DNA of 52,085 nt from an uncultured Lachnospiraceae bacterium (GTDB lineage: Bacteria; Bacillota; Clostridia; Lachnospirales; Lachnospiraceae), in contig CAJTNT010000002.1 in NCBI GenBank assembly GCA_910577785.1, positions 1 through 52,085 on the forward strand, in the 5' to 3' direction. Positions 9,118 to 16,345 of this stretch are shown here, piece by piece. The notes under the pieces are model-generated. The model searched no databases, was not told the DNA's origin, and saw only the letters and a program-made list of their open reading frames with translations. Made by a program: the position numbers and the translations under genes. The number at the start of each line of letters is the position of its first letter. The first letter of the stretch is position 1.

Positions 9118-10134
9118 TTAATTGTTTTCGGTTTTCTTTTCGGCTGCGTGAATGCCCAGCTCTTCCGGCTGCTTCTCATATGCTGGTGGCGCCGGTGTGT
9201 TTGGGACATCCAGTGGGTAGGTCCCACTCGTGACGAACTGATAGTATTCATTTGGCGAGAGTTTTGCCAGGCGCCACTGGTAACGCTGGTTATTGTAATA
9301 GTCCATGTAACCGTCCACAACCGCCTTGACATCTCCATAGCAGGGACAGGCCGCGATCCTGTCTTTTATGTGGTCTTTCATGTGGCCGAAGAAGCTTTCC
9401 TGCGGCGCGTTGTCCCAGCAGTTGCCCTTGCGTGGCATGGACTGCCTGAGCCCTTTGTCCTGCACGATATTGATAAACTTGTGGCTTGTATAATGGCATC
9501 CCTGGTCGCTGTGGATGACCGTCTCGGCATGGAGCGAGATGCCATGCCTTTTAACAAGCAGCTCTACTGTTTCCAGGACGAAGTCCACTTCCAATGACGG
9601 GCTGAGGGCATACGACAGGATCTGCTTCGTGAATGCGTCCAGTATGGTCGACAGGTAGGCGAACGTCCCATTGTATGGAAGGTACGTGATGTCCGTCAGC
9701 AGCACCATCCGCGGGCCGTAGCATTCAAACTCGCGCCGCAGCAGGTTGTCCGCCACGCTGCTGGTTCTCAGGGCCCTGGCCATCCTCCGGTAGGGGTTTG
9801 CCTTGCGCACAGGGCATGACAGGCTGTATTTGTCCATGAGCCTCCGTATTTTTTTGAGGTTCATGATGGCCGGGGGCTCCATATGGAGGAGGGCCATATA
9901 TATGCCTTTTGCCCCTTTGGAATAGCCACGCATGCGGTAGGCTTCCAGTACCAGGTCAAAATCCTCACGGCCCCTCTGCTCCTGCGCTTCCCTGATGGGT
10001 GCAGCCTTGAGCCAGGCGTAGTATCCGCTCCGGGATACGCCGGCCATGGAGCATAAGGAACTGACGGACAGCGAGTTGCCTGTGGCCTGCAGGGTTTCCT
10101 GGATGATTTCATAGGCACAAGGGGATTCATTCAT
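9118..10134 (-). CDS. IS3-family transposase OrfB (rve integrase domain)
   Basis: A 338-residue DDE integrase-type transposase. HTH_21-like N terminus, then the catalytic core: LTDITYLPY (first Asp), IHSDQGCHYTS (second Asp), and NCWDNAPQESFFGHMK (Glu). The C terminus has YYNNQRYQWRLAKLSPNEYY, standard for the family. Its own ATG at 10134 has little in front, and it is most likely made as an OrfA-OrfB fusion by -1 frameshifting at the A8 run just upstream. All three catalytic residues are present, so it may still be active. Confidence 0.92.
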   Translation of the reverse strand: MNESPCAYEIIQETLQATGNSLSVSSLCSMAGVSRSGYYAWLKAAPIREAQEQRGREDFDLVLEAYRMRGYSKGAKGIYMALLHMEPPAIMNLKKIRRLMDKYSLSCPVRKANPYRRMARALRTSSVADNLLRREFECYGPRMVLLTDITYLPYNGTFAYLSTILDAFTKQILSYALSPSLEVDFVLETVELLVKRHGISLHAETVIHSDQGCHYTSHKFINIVQDKGLRQSMPRKGNCWDNAPQESFFGHMKDHIKDRIAACPCYGDVKAVVDGYMDYYNNQRYQWRLAKLSPNEYYQFVTSGTYPLDVPNTPAPPAYEKQPEELGIHAAEKKTENN

Positions 10135-10145
10135 CAGCAGTGCAC

Positions 10146-10562
10146 CTACCTTCCTGTATTCCTGATTGGGGAAATTTTTTTTAGGAACTCCATTTCCTGC
10201 TTCAGGTAACCGACTTCATGCCGGAGCTGCTTCAGTTCGTCATCGCCGGATGGATGGCCTTGTACTTCTAGGACATTCTCCCCGTTGCTGCGGCTGCTGT
10301 AGCCCTCGCGGAATTCCCCGTGCTTTTTGAATTCCTCGCGTATGTGCTGCGGGATGCTAAAGAAACGTCTCTCGCCAATCAATTCAACGCTGAATCCGTG
10401 GTCTTCGAGGATTTTTCTGGGCGCTCCACCAGCCCTGCAGGCTTCCATGAATAGTTCCTTGAACTCCCTTGTAAGGGAAAGGCGCGTGGCCGTGACACTA
10501 TAAACATATGGATTCTGGCGCAGCTTTCGTTGCTGCTCTTCGGTAAACTGTCTTCTGCTCAT
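10146..10562 (-). CDS. IS3-family transposase OrfA
   Basis: A 138-residue DNA-binding subunit beginning MSRRQFTEEQQRKLRQNPYV, with a helix-turn-helix N terminus and a C-terminal coiled coil (about residues 105-130, LKQLRHEVGYLKQEMEFLKK) resembling the OrfA leucine zipper. Near its end the minus strand reads CCTAAAAAAAATTTCC. A -1 slip there leads directly into the OrfB frame with no stop, joining about residue 129 to the OrfB N terminus. Confidence 0.88.
   Translation of the reverse strand: MSRRQFTEEQQRKLRQNPYVYSVTATRLSLTREFKELFMEACRAGGAPRKILEDHGFSVELIGERRFFSIPQHIREEFKKHGEFREGYSSRSNGENVLEVQGHPSGDDELKQLRHEVGYLKQEMEFLKKISPIRNTGR
10168..10186 (-). promoter_or_regulatory. Probable -1 programmed frameshift site
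   Basis: Eight consecutive A residues on the coding strand of orfA. After a -1 shift the frame reads KKNFPNQEYRKVGALLM and continues into orfB. This is the usual arrangement for making the active IS3-family transposase. Confidence 0.7.
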
Positions 10563-10925
10563 GGCATCCTCCTTCTGTATTTATTATACCATGCCAGAGC
10601 AAGAGACTGTCCGATTTGAAAGGGAGGATTCGTGCTAATGTCCAAGGGATCGGGAACCAATTAGTGTGACTGTCCAATCTGTCGGAACCGACTTGACGAT
10701 ATGTCTAAGATGAGGGGACTACACTAATTAGATTGTCCACGGTTATGGGTACATTATATATTGACCGATTCGTTAGTTTAGAGAACTTATAGCCGTCCAA
10801 TAAGTTATAAAATAGATTTTTTTGCGTGATTAATGTGGAAGGGAAAGGTTGTTCTTTAGTAAAAGGGGGATTTATGTGGGGAGATAAGTGATGGCTTCTT
10901 GTTATAAGAGAAGGGAGAATAGAAA

Positions 10926-11810
10926 ATGCGGATTGTATATGTTGGATGCGTGGAATCATCATATGTTGGTTTGAAGGTTTTAATAGAGCAGAAGAAAGAG
11001 GTGGTTGGAGTTATTACGAAGGAATCATCGAAGTTCAATTCTGATTTTGTAGATCTGTCTTATCTTGCTAAAGAAAATCATATTCCATATATATACGCGC
11101 CAAATATTAATGATAATGAAATAGAAAAGTTTATCAAGAGATGCAAGCCGGATATCATTTACTGTTTTGGATGGTCGCAGATAATCCAAAAGCATATCTT
11201 AGAAATTCCGTCACTTGGTATAGTAGGTTTCCATCCAGCAGAGCTGCCATGTAACCGTGGGCGTCATCCGATTATATGGGCTTTGGCGTTGGGATTGGAA
11301 TATACAGCATCCACATTTTTCATTATGAGTGAAGGCGCAGATACTGGGGATATTATTTCTCAAAGAAAAATCAAGATAGAGTATACGGATTATGCAAGGG
11401 ATTTATATAATAAGATCTTAGAAGCTGCCTGTGAGCAGATTACAGAATTTACGAATAGTTTGGAAAATGGGACATGTATTCCCCGAAAGCAGGATTTGTG
11501 GACAGGCAATAGCTGGCGTAAACGTGGGGAGGCAGATGGCATCATTGATTGGAGGATGTCTAGCCGTGCTATATACAATTTGGTTCGGGCACTTAGCCAC
11601 CCTTATGTTGGCGCTCAGTTTTTATATAAGAAGAAAAAAATAAAAATTTGGAGAGCAGAAGAAGTAGCAGGCGATAATTTTAAAAATATAGAGCCAGGAA
11701 AGATTATGAAATTTAATTCATGTAATGATTTTTATGTAAAGGCTTATGATAATATTATACATGTGTTGGAGTGTGATGAATTTGTGGCTGAGGAAGGGGA
11801 GTATTTATGA
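10926..11810 (+). CDS. Formyltransferase-like enzyme, probable sugar N-formylation
   Basis: A 294-residue protein of the methionyl-tRNA formyltransferase fold. N-terminal formyl_transf_N domain (about 1-180) starts MRIVYVGCVESSYVGLKVL, with HPAELP and SEGADTGDII marking the catalytic His and Asp. The usual N-x-H triad reads G-F-H here, followed by NRGRHPIIWAL, so the canonical Asn position is substituted. The C-terminal part (LVRALSHPYVGAQF) resembles the formyl_trans_C domain. The deacetylase overlaps its stop by 4 bases (ATGA). In a sugar locus it most likely N-formylates an amine exposed by that deacetylase, using N10-formyl-THF. Ribosome binding site GAAGGGAGAA is at 10911-10920. Confidence 0.82.
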   Translation: MRIVYVGCVESSYVGLKVLIEQKKEVVGVITKESSKFNSDFVDLSYLAKENHIPYIYAPNINDNEIEKFIKRCKPDIIYCFGWSQIIQKHILEIPSLGIVGFHPAELPCNRGRHPIIWALALGLEYTASTFFIMSEGADTGDIISQRKIKIEYTDYARDLYNKILEAACEQITEFTNSLENGTCIPRKQDLWTGNSWRKRGEADGIIDWRMSSRAIYNLVRALSHPYVGAQFLYKKKKIKIWRAEEVAGDNFKNIEPGKIMKFNSCNDFYVKAYDNIIHVLECDEFVAEEGEYL

Positions 11811-12472
11811 AAAAAATATTAGTTGTTTCTCCGCATGCGGATGATGAGGTTCTAGGAGCAGGTGGTACGATATTAAAACATGTCCAAGAAGGCGATAAGG
11901 TTTATTGGATCAATGTTACAAATGCGAAAGAGGAATATGGTTATTCAAAGGAAGAAGAATTACAGCGGCGGCAAGAGATAGAAATAGTTGCTAAAAAGTA
12001 CGGCGTAGAAGAGTTGATTAATTTGGGATTAGAGCCGGCTGGGCTTGATAAGTATGGGATGTCTGCACTGGTTCGGAAATTTGCGGAAATAATGAAGCAG
12101 ATTAGTCCACAGATTGTAATCATGCCTTTTCAGTATGATGTGCATTCAGATCATAGAATTGTATTTGATGCGGTATATTCTTGTACAAAGTCCTTCCGAT
12201 ATCATAGCATTGAGAAAATTCTTTGTATGGAAATTTTATCAGAAACAGATTATGCAGTTTCTGATAAGGGGTTTGTGCCAAACTATTATGTGGATATTAG
12301 TCCTTATATAGAGAAAAAAATAGAGATTATGAAAGAATATAAAAGCGAGATAAAAGCATCGCCGTTTCCACGTAATGTAGAAGCGGTTCGTGGTTTGGCA
12401 AAATATAGAGCGGCGGGATGTAATGTTGAATATGCTGAGGCTTTTTGGCTTTTGAAGGAAATTGAGAAATAA
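11807..12472 (+). CDS. PIG-L/LmbE-family deacetylase
   Basis: A 221-residue zinc-dependent deacetylase. VVSPHADDEVLGAGGTILKH at residues 6-25 carries the H-x-D-D zinc and catalytic residues, and HSDHRIVFDAV carries the second zinc histidine. The family removes N-acetyl groups from GlcNAc-type sugars. ATGA overlap with the formyltransferase-like gene indicates coupling, so deacetylation followed by formylation is the likely order. The sugar substrate is inferred from context only. Confidence 0.88.
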   Translation: MKKILVVSPHADDEVLGAGGTILKHVQEGDKVYWINVTNAKEEYGYSKEEELQRRQEIEIVAKKYGVEELINLGLEPAGLDKYGMSALVRKFAEIMKQISPQIVIMPFQYDVHSDHRIVFDAVYSCTKSFRYHSIEKILCMEILSETDYAVSDKGFVPNYYVDISPYIEKKIEIMKEYKSEIKASPFPRNVEAVRGLAKYRAAGCNVEYAEAFWLLKEIEK

Positions 12473-12501
12473 GCAGGGATTTTGCTTTAAAGGAGAAGTC
12501 C

Positions 12502-12546
12502 ATGGTAAAAAGTAGAAATTTAAAAATAGAATGGGAAATAGAATGA
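12502..12546 (+). CDS. Leader mini-ORF coupled to neuC
   Basis: ATG at 12502 follows AAAGGAGAAG at ideal spacing, while the neuC-like start has only a poor site. The frame encodes MVKSRNLKIEWEIE and stops with TGA overlapping the next ATG (ATGA at 12543-12546). It may be a translational coupling leader. It could instead be a chance frame, with the good site belonging to a former neuC start. Confidence 0.45.
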   Translation: MVKSRNLKIEWEIE

Positions 12547-13694
12547 AGAAAATATGCGTAGTAACATCTACTAGAGCTGAGTATGGCATATTAAAGCCAC
12601 TGATTATAAAATTAAAAGCCTATACAGAATGGGAAGTGCAATTAGTTGTAACAGGCGCACATCTTGTGGAAAGGCTTGGGAATACACATCAGGAAGTAGA
12701 GGCAGATGGAATAGAAATATATGATAAGATCCCTATTAATACGGAAGGTGATACAGATTATGATGTATCCCTGATAATGGCAAATGCTTTGGTGGGGTTC
12801 GGTAAGTTTTTTCGGGATGAGAGTCCAGATTTGTTAGTGGTCTTAGGAGATAGGACAGAGATTTTTGCTATTTCTGCGGCAGCAGTAAACGCACATATTC
12901 CAATTGCTCATATTCATGGAGGGGAGTTGACTTTTGGGCTGGTGGATGACTGTATGCGTCATGCCATTACGAAAATGAGTTATTTGCACTTTGCTTCAGC
13001 AGAGGAATATCGGAATAGGATTATTCAGATGGGGGAAGAGCCGGAACGTGTATTTAATGTGGGTGCGTTAGGGGTCGAGAATATTTTAAAAGAAAGGCTG
13101 ATGGAACGTGAGGCATTAGGAGCTGATGTGGGCTTTCCATCTGAACGGGCATATGCAGTTGTAACGTTTCATCCGGTCACTCTGGATGTTGGACAAGCAG
13201 AGGCACAAATAAAGGAACTTTTTTGTGCTATGCAAGAAAGAGGGGATTTATTTTTTTTGATTACAAAGGCAAATGCGGATGCTGGCGGTGATACAATAAA
13301 TAGATTTATAGAGCGGGCAATTATGGAATGCCCGAATATGAAACTAGTATCATCCTTGGGTATGAAACGTTATCTGAGCGCTGTGAAATATGCCAGATTT
13401 GTACTGGGCAATTCGTCAAGTGGTATCATAGAGGTGCCTTCTTTGGGGGTTCCTACAGTAAATATTGGCGATCGGCAGAAGGGTAGGATTATGGCAGAGA
13501 GCATTGTTTCATGTGAACCCCAATGTCAACATATTTTGGACTCTATAAAGATAGCGATGCAAATGGAGCGGAAGGAATATGTGAGCCCTTACGGGAATGG
13601 CACAGCATCAGAACAGATTGTTAAGGTGGTGAAAAAGTTTCTGATGGAGGAACGTATGGATTTGAAGAAGAAATTTTATGATATATGTTTATGA
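12543..13694 (+). CDS. NeuC/LegG-like hydrolysing UDP-sugar 2-epimerase
   Basis: A 383-residue UDP-N-acetylglucosamine 2-epimerase of the hydrolysing type: MKKICVVTSTRAEYGILKPL at the N terminus, HIHGGELTFGLVDDCMRHAI in the middle, and LGNSSSGIIEVPSLG near the C terminus. It releases UDP and yields the ManNAc-type (or diacetamido) six-carbon precursor for NeuB. Usual length for the family is about 375-390. The start at 12543 matches family N termini and overlaps the leader ORF. Whether the product is ManNAc (NeuC) or the 2,4-diacetamido sugar (LegG) cannot be read from sequence. Confidence 0.92.
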   Translation: MKKICVVTSTRAEYGILKPLIIKLKAYTEWEVQLVVTGAHLVERLGNTHQEVEADGIEIYDKIPINTEGDTDYDVSLIMANALVGFGKFFRDESPDLLVVLGDRTEIFAISAAAVNAHIPIAHIHGGELTFGLVDDCMRHAITKMSYLHFASAEEYRNRIIQMGEEPERVFNVGALGVENILKERLMEREALGADVGFPSERAYAVVTFHPVTLDVGQAEAQIKELFCAMQERGDLFFLITKANADAGGDTINRFIERAIMECPNMKLVSSLGMKRYLSAVKYARFVLGNSSSGIIEVPSLGVPTVNIGDRQKGRIMAESIVSCEPQCQHILDSIKIAMQMERKEYVSPYGNGTASEQIVKVVKKFLMEERMDLKKKFYDICL

Positions 13695-13811
13695 TGTAAG
13701 CCGTTTTATTGGATGCTTAGCATGACCCGGAAAGTATTTCATTTGCGGAAGCGTCTTTAACACTTGCGAATGGGGAAGGTATTATCAGGTGGCAGGAAGG
13801 ATGGAGGTTTT

Positions 13812-14549
13812 GTGCAGAATTTAATATTAATTGGTTCTGGCGGCTGTATGCGGGAGCTTCTCTGGCAGATAGAAGAGTCAAAGAAAGAATGTCCTATTTG
13901 GATGGGGCAGAACGGGAATGGCGCTATTGGGAGAGGTTTGGATGGGAATGCAACGACAGCTGTCTGGAATGTGCTTGGTTATGTAGATAGAAGGTCTCAA
14001 GGTGACAATGGGGTTTTTGATATTTTTGCTGGAAATACATGTTGTCCTTATTTGGGGGATGATGACTATCTACTATCAATGCAGCAGGAGACAAATGTTG
14101 TGGTTAGCGTGGGGGAGCCGCAATTAAGGAAGAAAATTGCAGAAAAGCTAAAGAGGAATCCGAACTTGAAATTTCCCAACCTGATTCTGGGTGATGCCAG
14201 GATCTGTTCCGATCTGAAAATGGGACAAGGCTGTATTATTTCCATGGGTAGCAGGGTGTCTACGAATGTTACATTTGGTGATTTTGTTTTCCTGAATATG
14301 GGTACAGTGGTATGTCATGATGGTAACATCGGTGATTTTTGCACGTTAAGCCCGGAGGTTACGCTTGCAGGCCAGGTAACCATGGGGGACGAATGTGACC
14401 TGGGGATGGGAACGAAGGTGATTCAGGGTATCCACATTGGGAATAGGGTTATTGCAGGGGCAGGGAGTGTTGTGACAAGGGATGTGGAAGATGGTTGCAC
14501 GGTTGTTGGCGTTCCGGCAAAGCGTATGGAACATCCTAACTCTTATTAA
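13812..14549 (+). CDS. NeuD/PglD-like sugar O- or N-acetyltransferase
   Basis: A 245-residue protein with an N-terminal nucleotide-fold (QNLILIGSGGCMRELLWQIEES) and a C-terminal left-handed beta-helix of hexapeptide repeats ending GVPAKRMEHPNSY. The family acetylates nonulosonates or their amino sugar precursors with acetyl-CoA. I prefer the GTG at 13812, with GGATGGAGG in front and the family's usual N terminus; a longer frame starts at 13764 or 13770 with no clear site. About 30 extra residues between the first strand and the hexapeptide domain (about residues 25-60) make it somewhat longer than usual. Confidence 0.85.
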   Translation: MQNLILIGSGGCMRELLWQIEESKKECPIWMGQNGNGAIGRGLDGNATTAVWNVLGYVDRRSQGDNGVFDIFAGNTCCPYLGDDDYLLSMQQETNVVVSVGEPQLRKKIAEKLKRNPNLKFPNLILGDARICSDLKMGQGCIISMGSRVSTNVTFGDFVFLNMGTVVCHDGNIGDFCTLSPEVTLAGQVTMGDECDLGMGTKVIQGIHIGNRVIAGAGSVVTRDVEDGCTVVGVPAKRMEHPNSY

Positions 14550-14702
14550 ATGTAGTGCCTTGTTAGTATGATTAGTATAGAAGAATGTCTTGTATGGAAT
14601 AGGGGTAGAAAACATATATTTTTGTTCGAGTATTCATATTTGAAACTTAGATTTCTGCAAACAGAATAAGGTGAGCATAGCCAATCATAGGAGGAAAAGC
14701 TT

Positions 14703-15698
14703 ATGGCGGTTAAAATTATTGCGGAGGCAGGCGTGAACCACAATGGCAGCCTGGAGCTTGCCCGGCAGATGGTGGCTGCGGCAGCAGAGGCAGGGGCAGA
14801 CTACATAAAATTTCAGACCTTTATTCCGGAGAAACTGGTAGCTGCGTCTGCCCAAAAGGCGGATTACCAGAAACAGAACACCAGGGAGCAGGAAAGCCAG
14901 TTAGATATGCTGCGTAGACTGGCCTTGCGGCAGGAGGATTTTCGAGAATTGAGGGAATGCTGCCATCAGCATGGGATAGGCTTTCTTTCAACGCCTTTTG
15001 ATTTGGATAGCATTGTATTTTTGGATAGCTTGGATATGGATTTTTGGAAATTGCCTTCTGGTGAGATTACAAATCTGCCTTATTTGGTAAAAATAGCAGG
15101 GACGGGAAACCCGATTGTGATATCAACGGGAATGTGCGAGCTGGATGAGGTGCGGCAGGCAATTTCCTGTTTGGAAGGCCATGGGGCAGGGCAGATTTCC
15201 CTTTTGCATTGTAATACGGAGTATCCTACGCCAATGGAGGATGTGAATTTAAAGGCGATGCTGACATTGGCAGAGGTGTTCCATTTGCCGGTGGGCTATT
15301 CGGATCATACCAGGGGGATTGAGATTCCCATAGCGGCTGTGGCCATGGGCGCGGCTGTAATTGAGAAGCATTTTACCTTAGACCGGGAGATGGAAGGGCC
15401 AGATCATAAGGCTAGCCTGGAGCCGCAGGAATTGGAGGAGCTGGTGTCTTCCATTCGGAATGTGGAAATGGCCATGGGAACTGGGGAGAAGAGGCCTTCC
15501 GAGTCAGAACGGAAGAATATCAACATTGTAAGGAAGAGTATTGTGGCAAAAAGGCCAATAAAGAGAGGGGAAGTGTTGAGCGAAGAGAACCTTACGGTAA
15601 AGAGGCCGGGGATGGGCATTTCGCCGATGCGGTGGTATGAATTTCTGGGGAAAGAGGCAAAAAGGGACTTTGTGGAGGATGAAATGATTGAAGAGTAG
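14703..15698 (+). CDS. NeuB/LegI-like nonulosonate synthase
   Basis: A 331-residue synthase that condenses phosphoenolpyruvate with the ManNAc-type precursor. NeuB domain: IIAEAGVNHNGSLELARQMV, YIKFQTF, LLHCNTEYPTP, VGYSDHTRGIEIPIAAVAMG, and IEKHFTLDREMEGPDHKASL with the metal-binding His. C-terminal SAF (antifreeze-like) domain at about 275-331 (IVAKRPIKRGEVLSEENLTV). GGAGGAAAAGC precedes the start. G+C is visibly higher than for the maf-HisH genes, suggesting a different source for this half of the locus. Confidence 0.95.
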   Translation: MAVKIIAEAGVNHNGSLELARQMVAAAAEAGADYIKFQTFIPEKLVAASAQKADYQKQNTREQESQLDMLRRLALRQEDFRELRECCHQHGIGFLSTPFDLDSIVFLDSLDMDFWKLPSGEITNLPYLVKIAGTGNPIVISTGMCELDEVRQAISCLEGHGAGQISLLHCNTEYPTPMEDVNLKAMLTLAEVFHLPVGYSDHTRGIEIPIAAVAMGAAVIEKHFTLDREMEGPDHKASLEPQELEELVSSIRNVEMAMGTGEKRPSESERKNINIVRKSIVAKRPIKRGEVLSEENLTVKRPGMGISPMRWYEFLGKEAKRDFVEDEMIEE

Positions 15699-15849
15699 GG
15701 TGTTGGTATTTTGTGTTATTGTTTCGTTTTGTTGATTAATGAGAAGTGGAATAAAAGTTTTTTTAAAAAAAGTGGAATGGTTATAGAATGTAGTTAGTAG
15801 TAGGTATTGGAAGCTGTGAGTAAAACCAGGATTGAAAAGGGAAGATTAA

Positions 15850-15896
15850 AGTTCGGCGGTTAAGCATCCGAAGGTGAGATGTTTAACCGCTGAACT
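15850..15896. terminator. Long hairpin between neuB and the small leftward gene
   Basis: Arms of 19 bases (15850-15868 and 15878-15896) pair with two mismatches around a 9-base loop. No long T-run follows on either strand. It sits 150 bases after neuB and 23 bases after the stop of the leftward small gene, so it could end both transcripts. Confidence 0.6.
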
Positions 15897-15919
15897 AATA
15901 ATTTATAAAATTTACCATG

Positions 15920-16087
15920 TTAAAGTTCTTCAAAGGATAAAACTTCTTGCTTCGGATAGGTTACGGACGGGTTACGGAAGGAAACGGAAGTTTTGTTTTT
16001 CTTGTAATATCTGGAATCTTTCTGCGCAGGTGGAAGCGAAGAAAGAGGAAGTTCAAGGTTTACCTTGGGTGTGTTTTCTCGTGCCAT
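15920..16087 (-). CDS. Small protein of unknown function, 55 residues
   Basis: Reads MARENTPKVNLELPLSSLPP and ends SFEEL. It is preceded on the minus strand by AAAGGAGCATTCC (good ribosome binding site) and by a near-consensus promoter, which makes it a real gene despite its size. The product is basic in the middle, rich in Ser, Pro, Lys and Tyr, and lacks a membrane segment. It is transcribed away from the cyclase-like gene. I do not recognise it; a regulator or partner of the neighbouring two-gene cassette is possible but unsupported. Confidence 0.6.
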   Translation of the reverse strand: MARENTPKVNLELPLSSLPPAQKDSRYYKKNKTSVSFRNPSVTYPKQEVLSFEEL

Positions 16088-16139
16088 GGAATGCTCCTTT
16101 CGGTGTTCGATATAATTTATATACAATATTCTATACTCT

Positions 16140-16167
16140 ATTTTAACCCAAAATGGATTTTTGTCAA
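16140..16167 (-). promoter_or_regulatory. Promoter of the small leftward gene
   Basis: On the minus strand, TTGACA (16167-16162), a 16-base spacer, then TAAAAT (16145-16140). It lies about 50 bases upstream of the start codon at 16087. Confidence 0.75.
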
Positions 16168-16345
16168 TAGATTATTTGAGAAAAGAAAATTTTGAAGAGA
16201 TTTTCATAGGTATTTCCTAGATTATTGGTCAATAATTGTATTAATTGGCAATTTTTGGTTGCGTAATATTAAAAAAAGGAGGATAATACAGATTACAGAA
16301 ACTATGTTTTTTATTTTTACAAGGAGAGGATGTGGTGGAGTGCAT

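Larger units (their letters stand above)
8745..10725 (-). mobile_element. IS3-family insertion sequence with target duplication
   Basis: The ends carry imperfect inverted repeats: TGTGTAGTACCC at 8745 and, on the other strand, AGTGTAGTCCCC ending at 10725. Matches continue inward to GACAT. AATT flanks both sides (8741-8744 and 10726-10729), a plausible 3-4 bp target duplication, though AATT is palindromic and could be chance. The element carries orfA and orfB and about 370 bases of noncoding sequence at its left end, which is long for IS3. It splits the sugar locus between the HisH-like and the formyltransferase-like genes. Confidence 0.6.
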
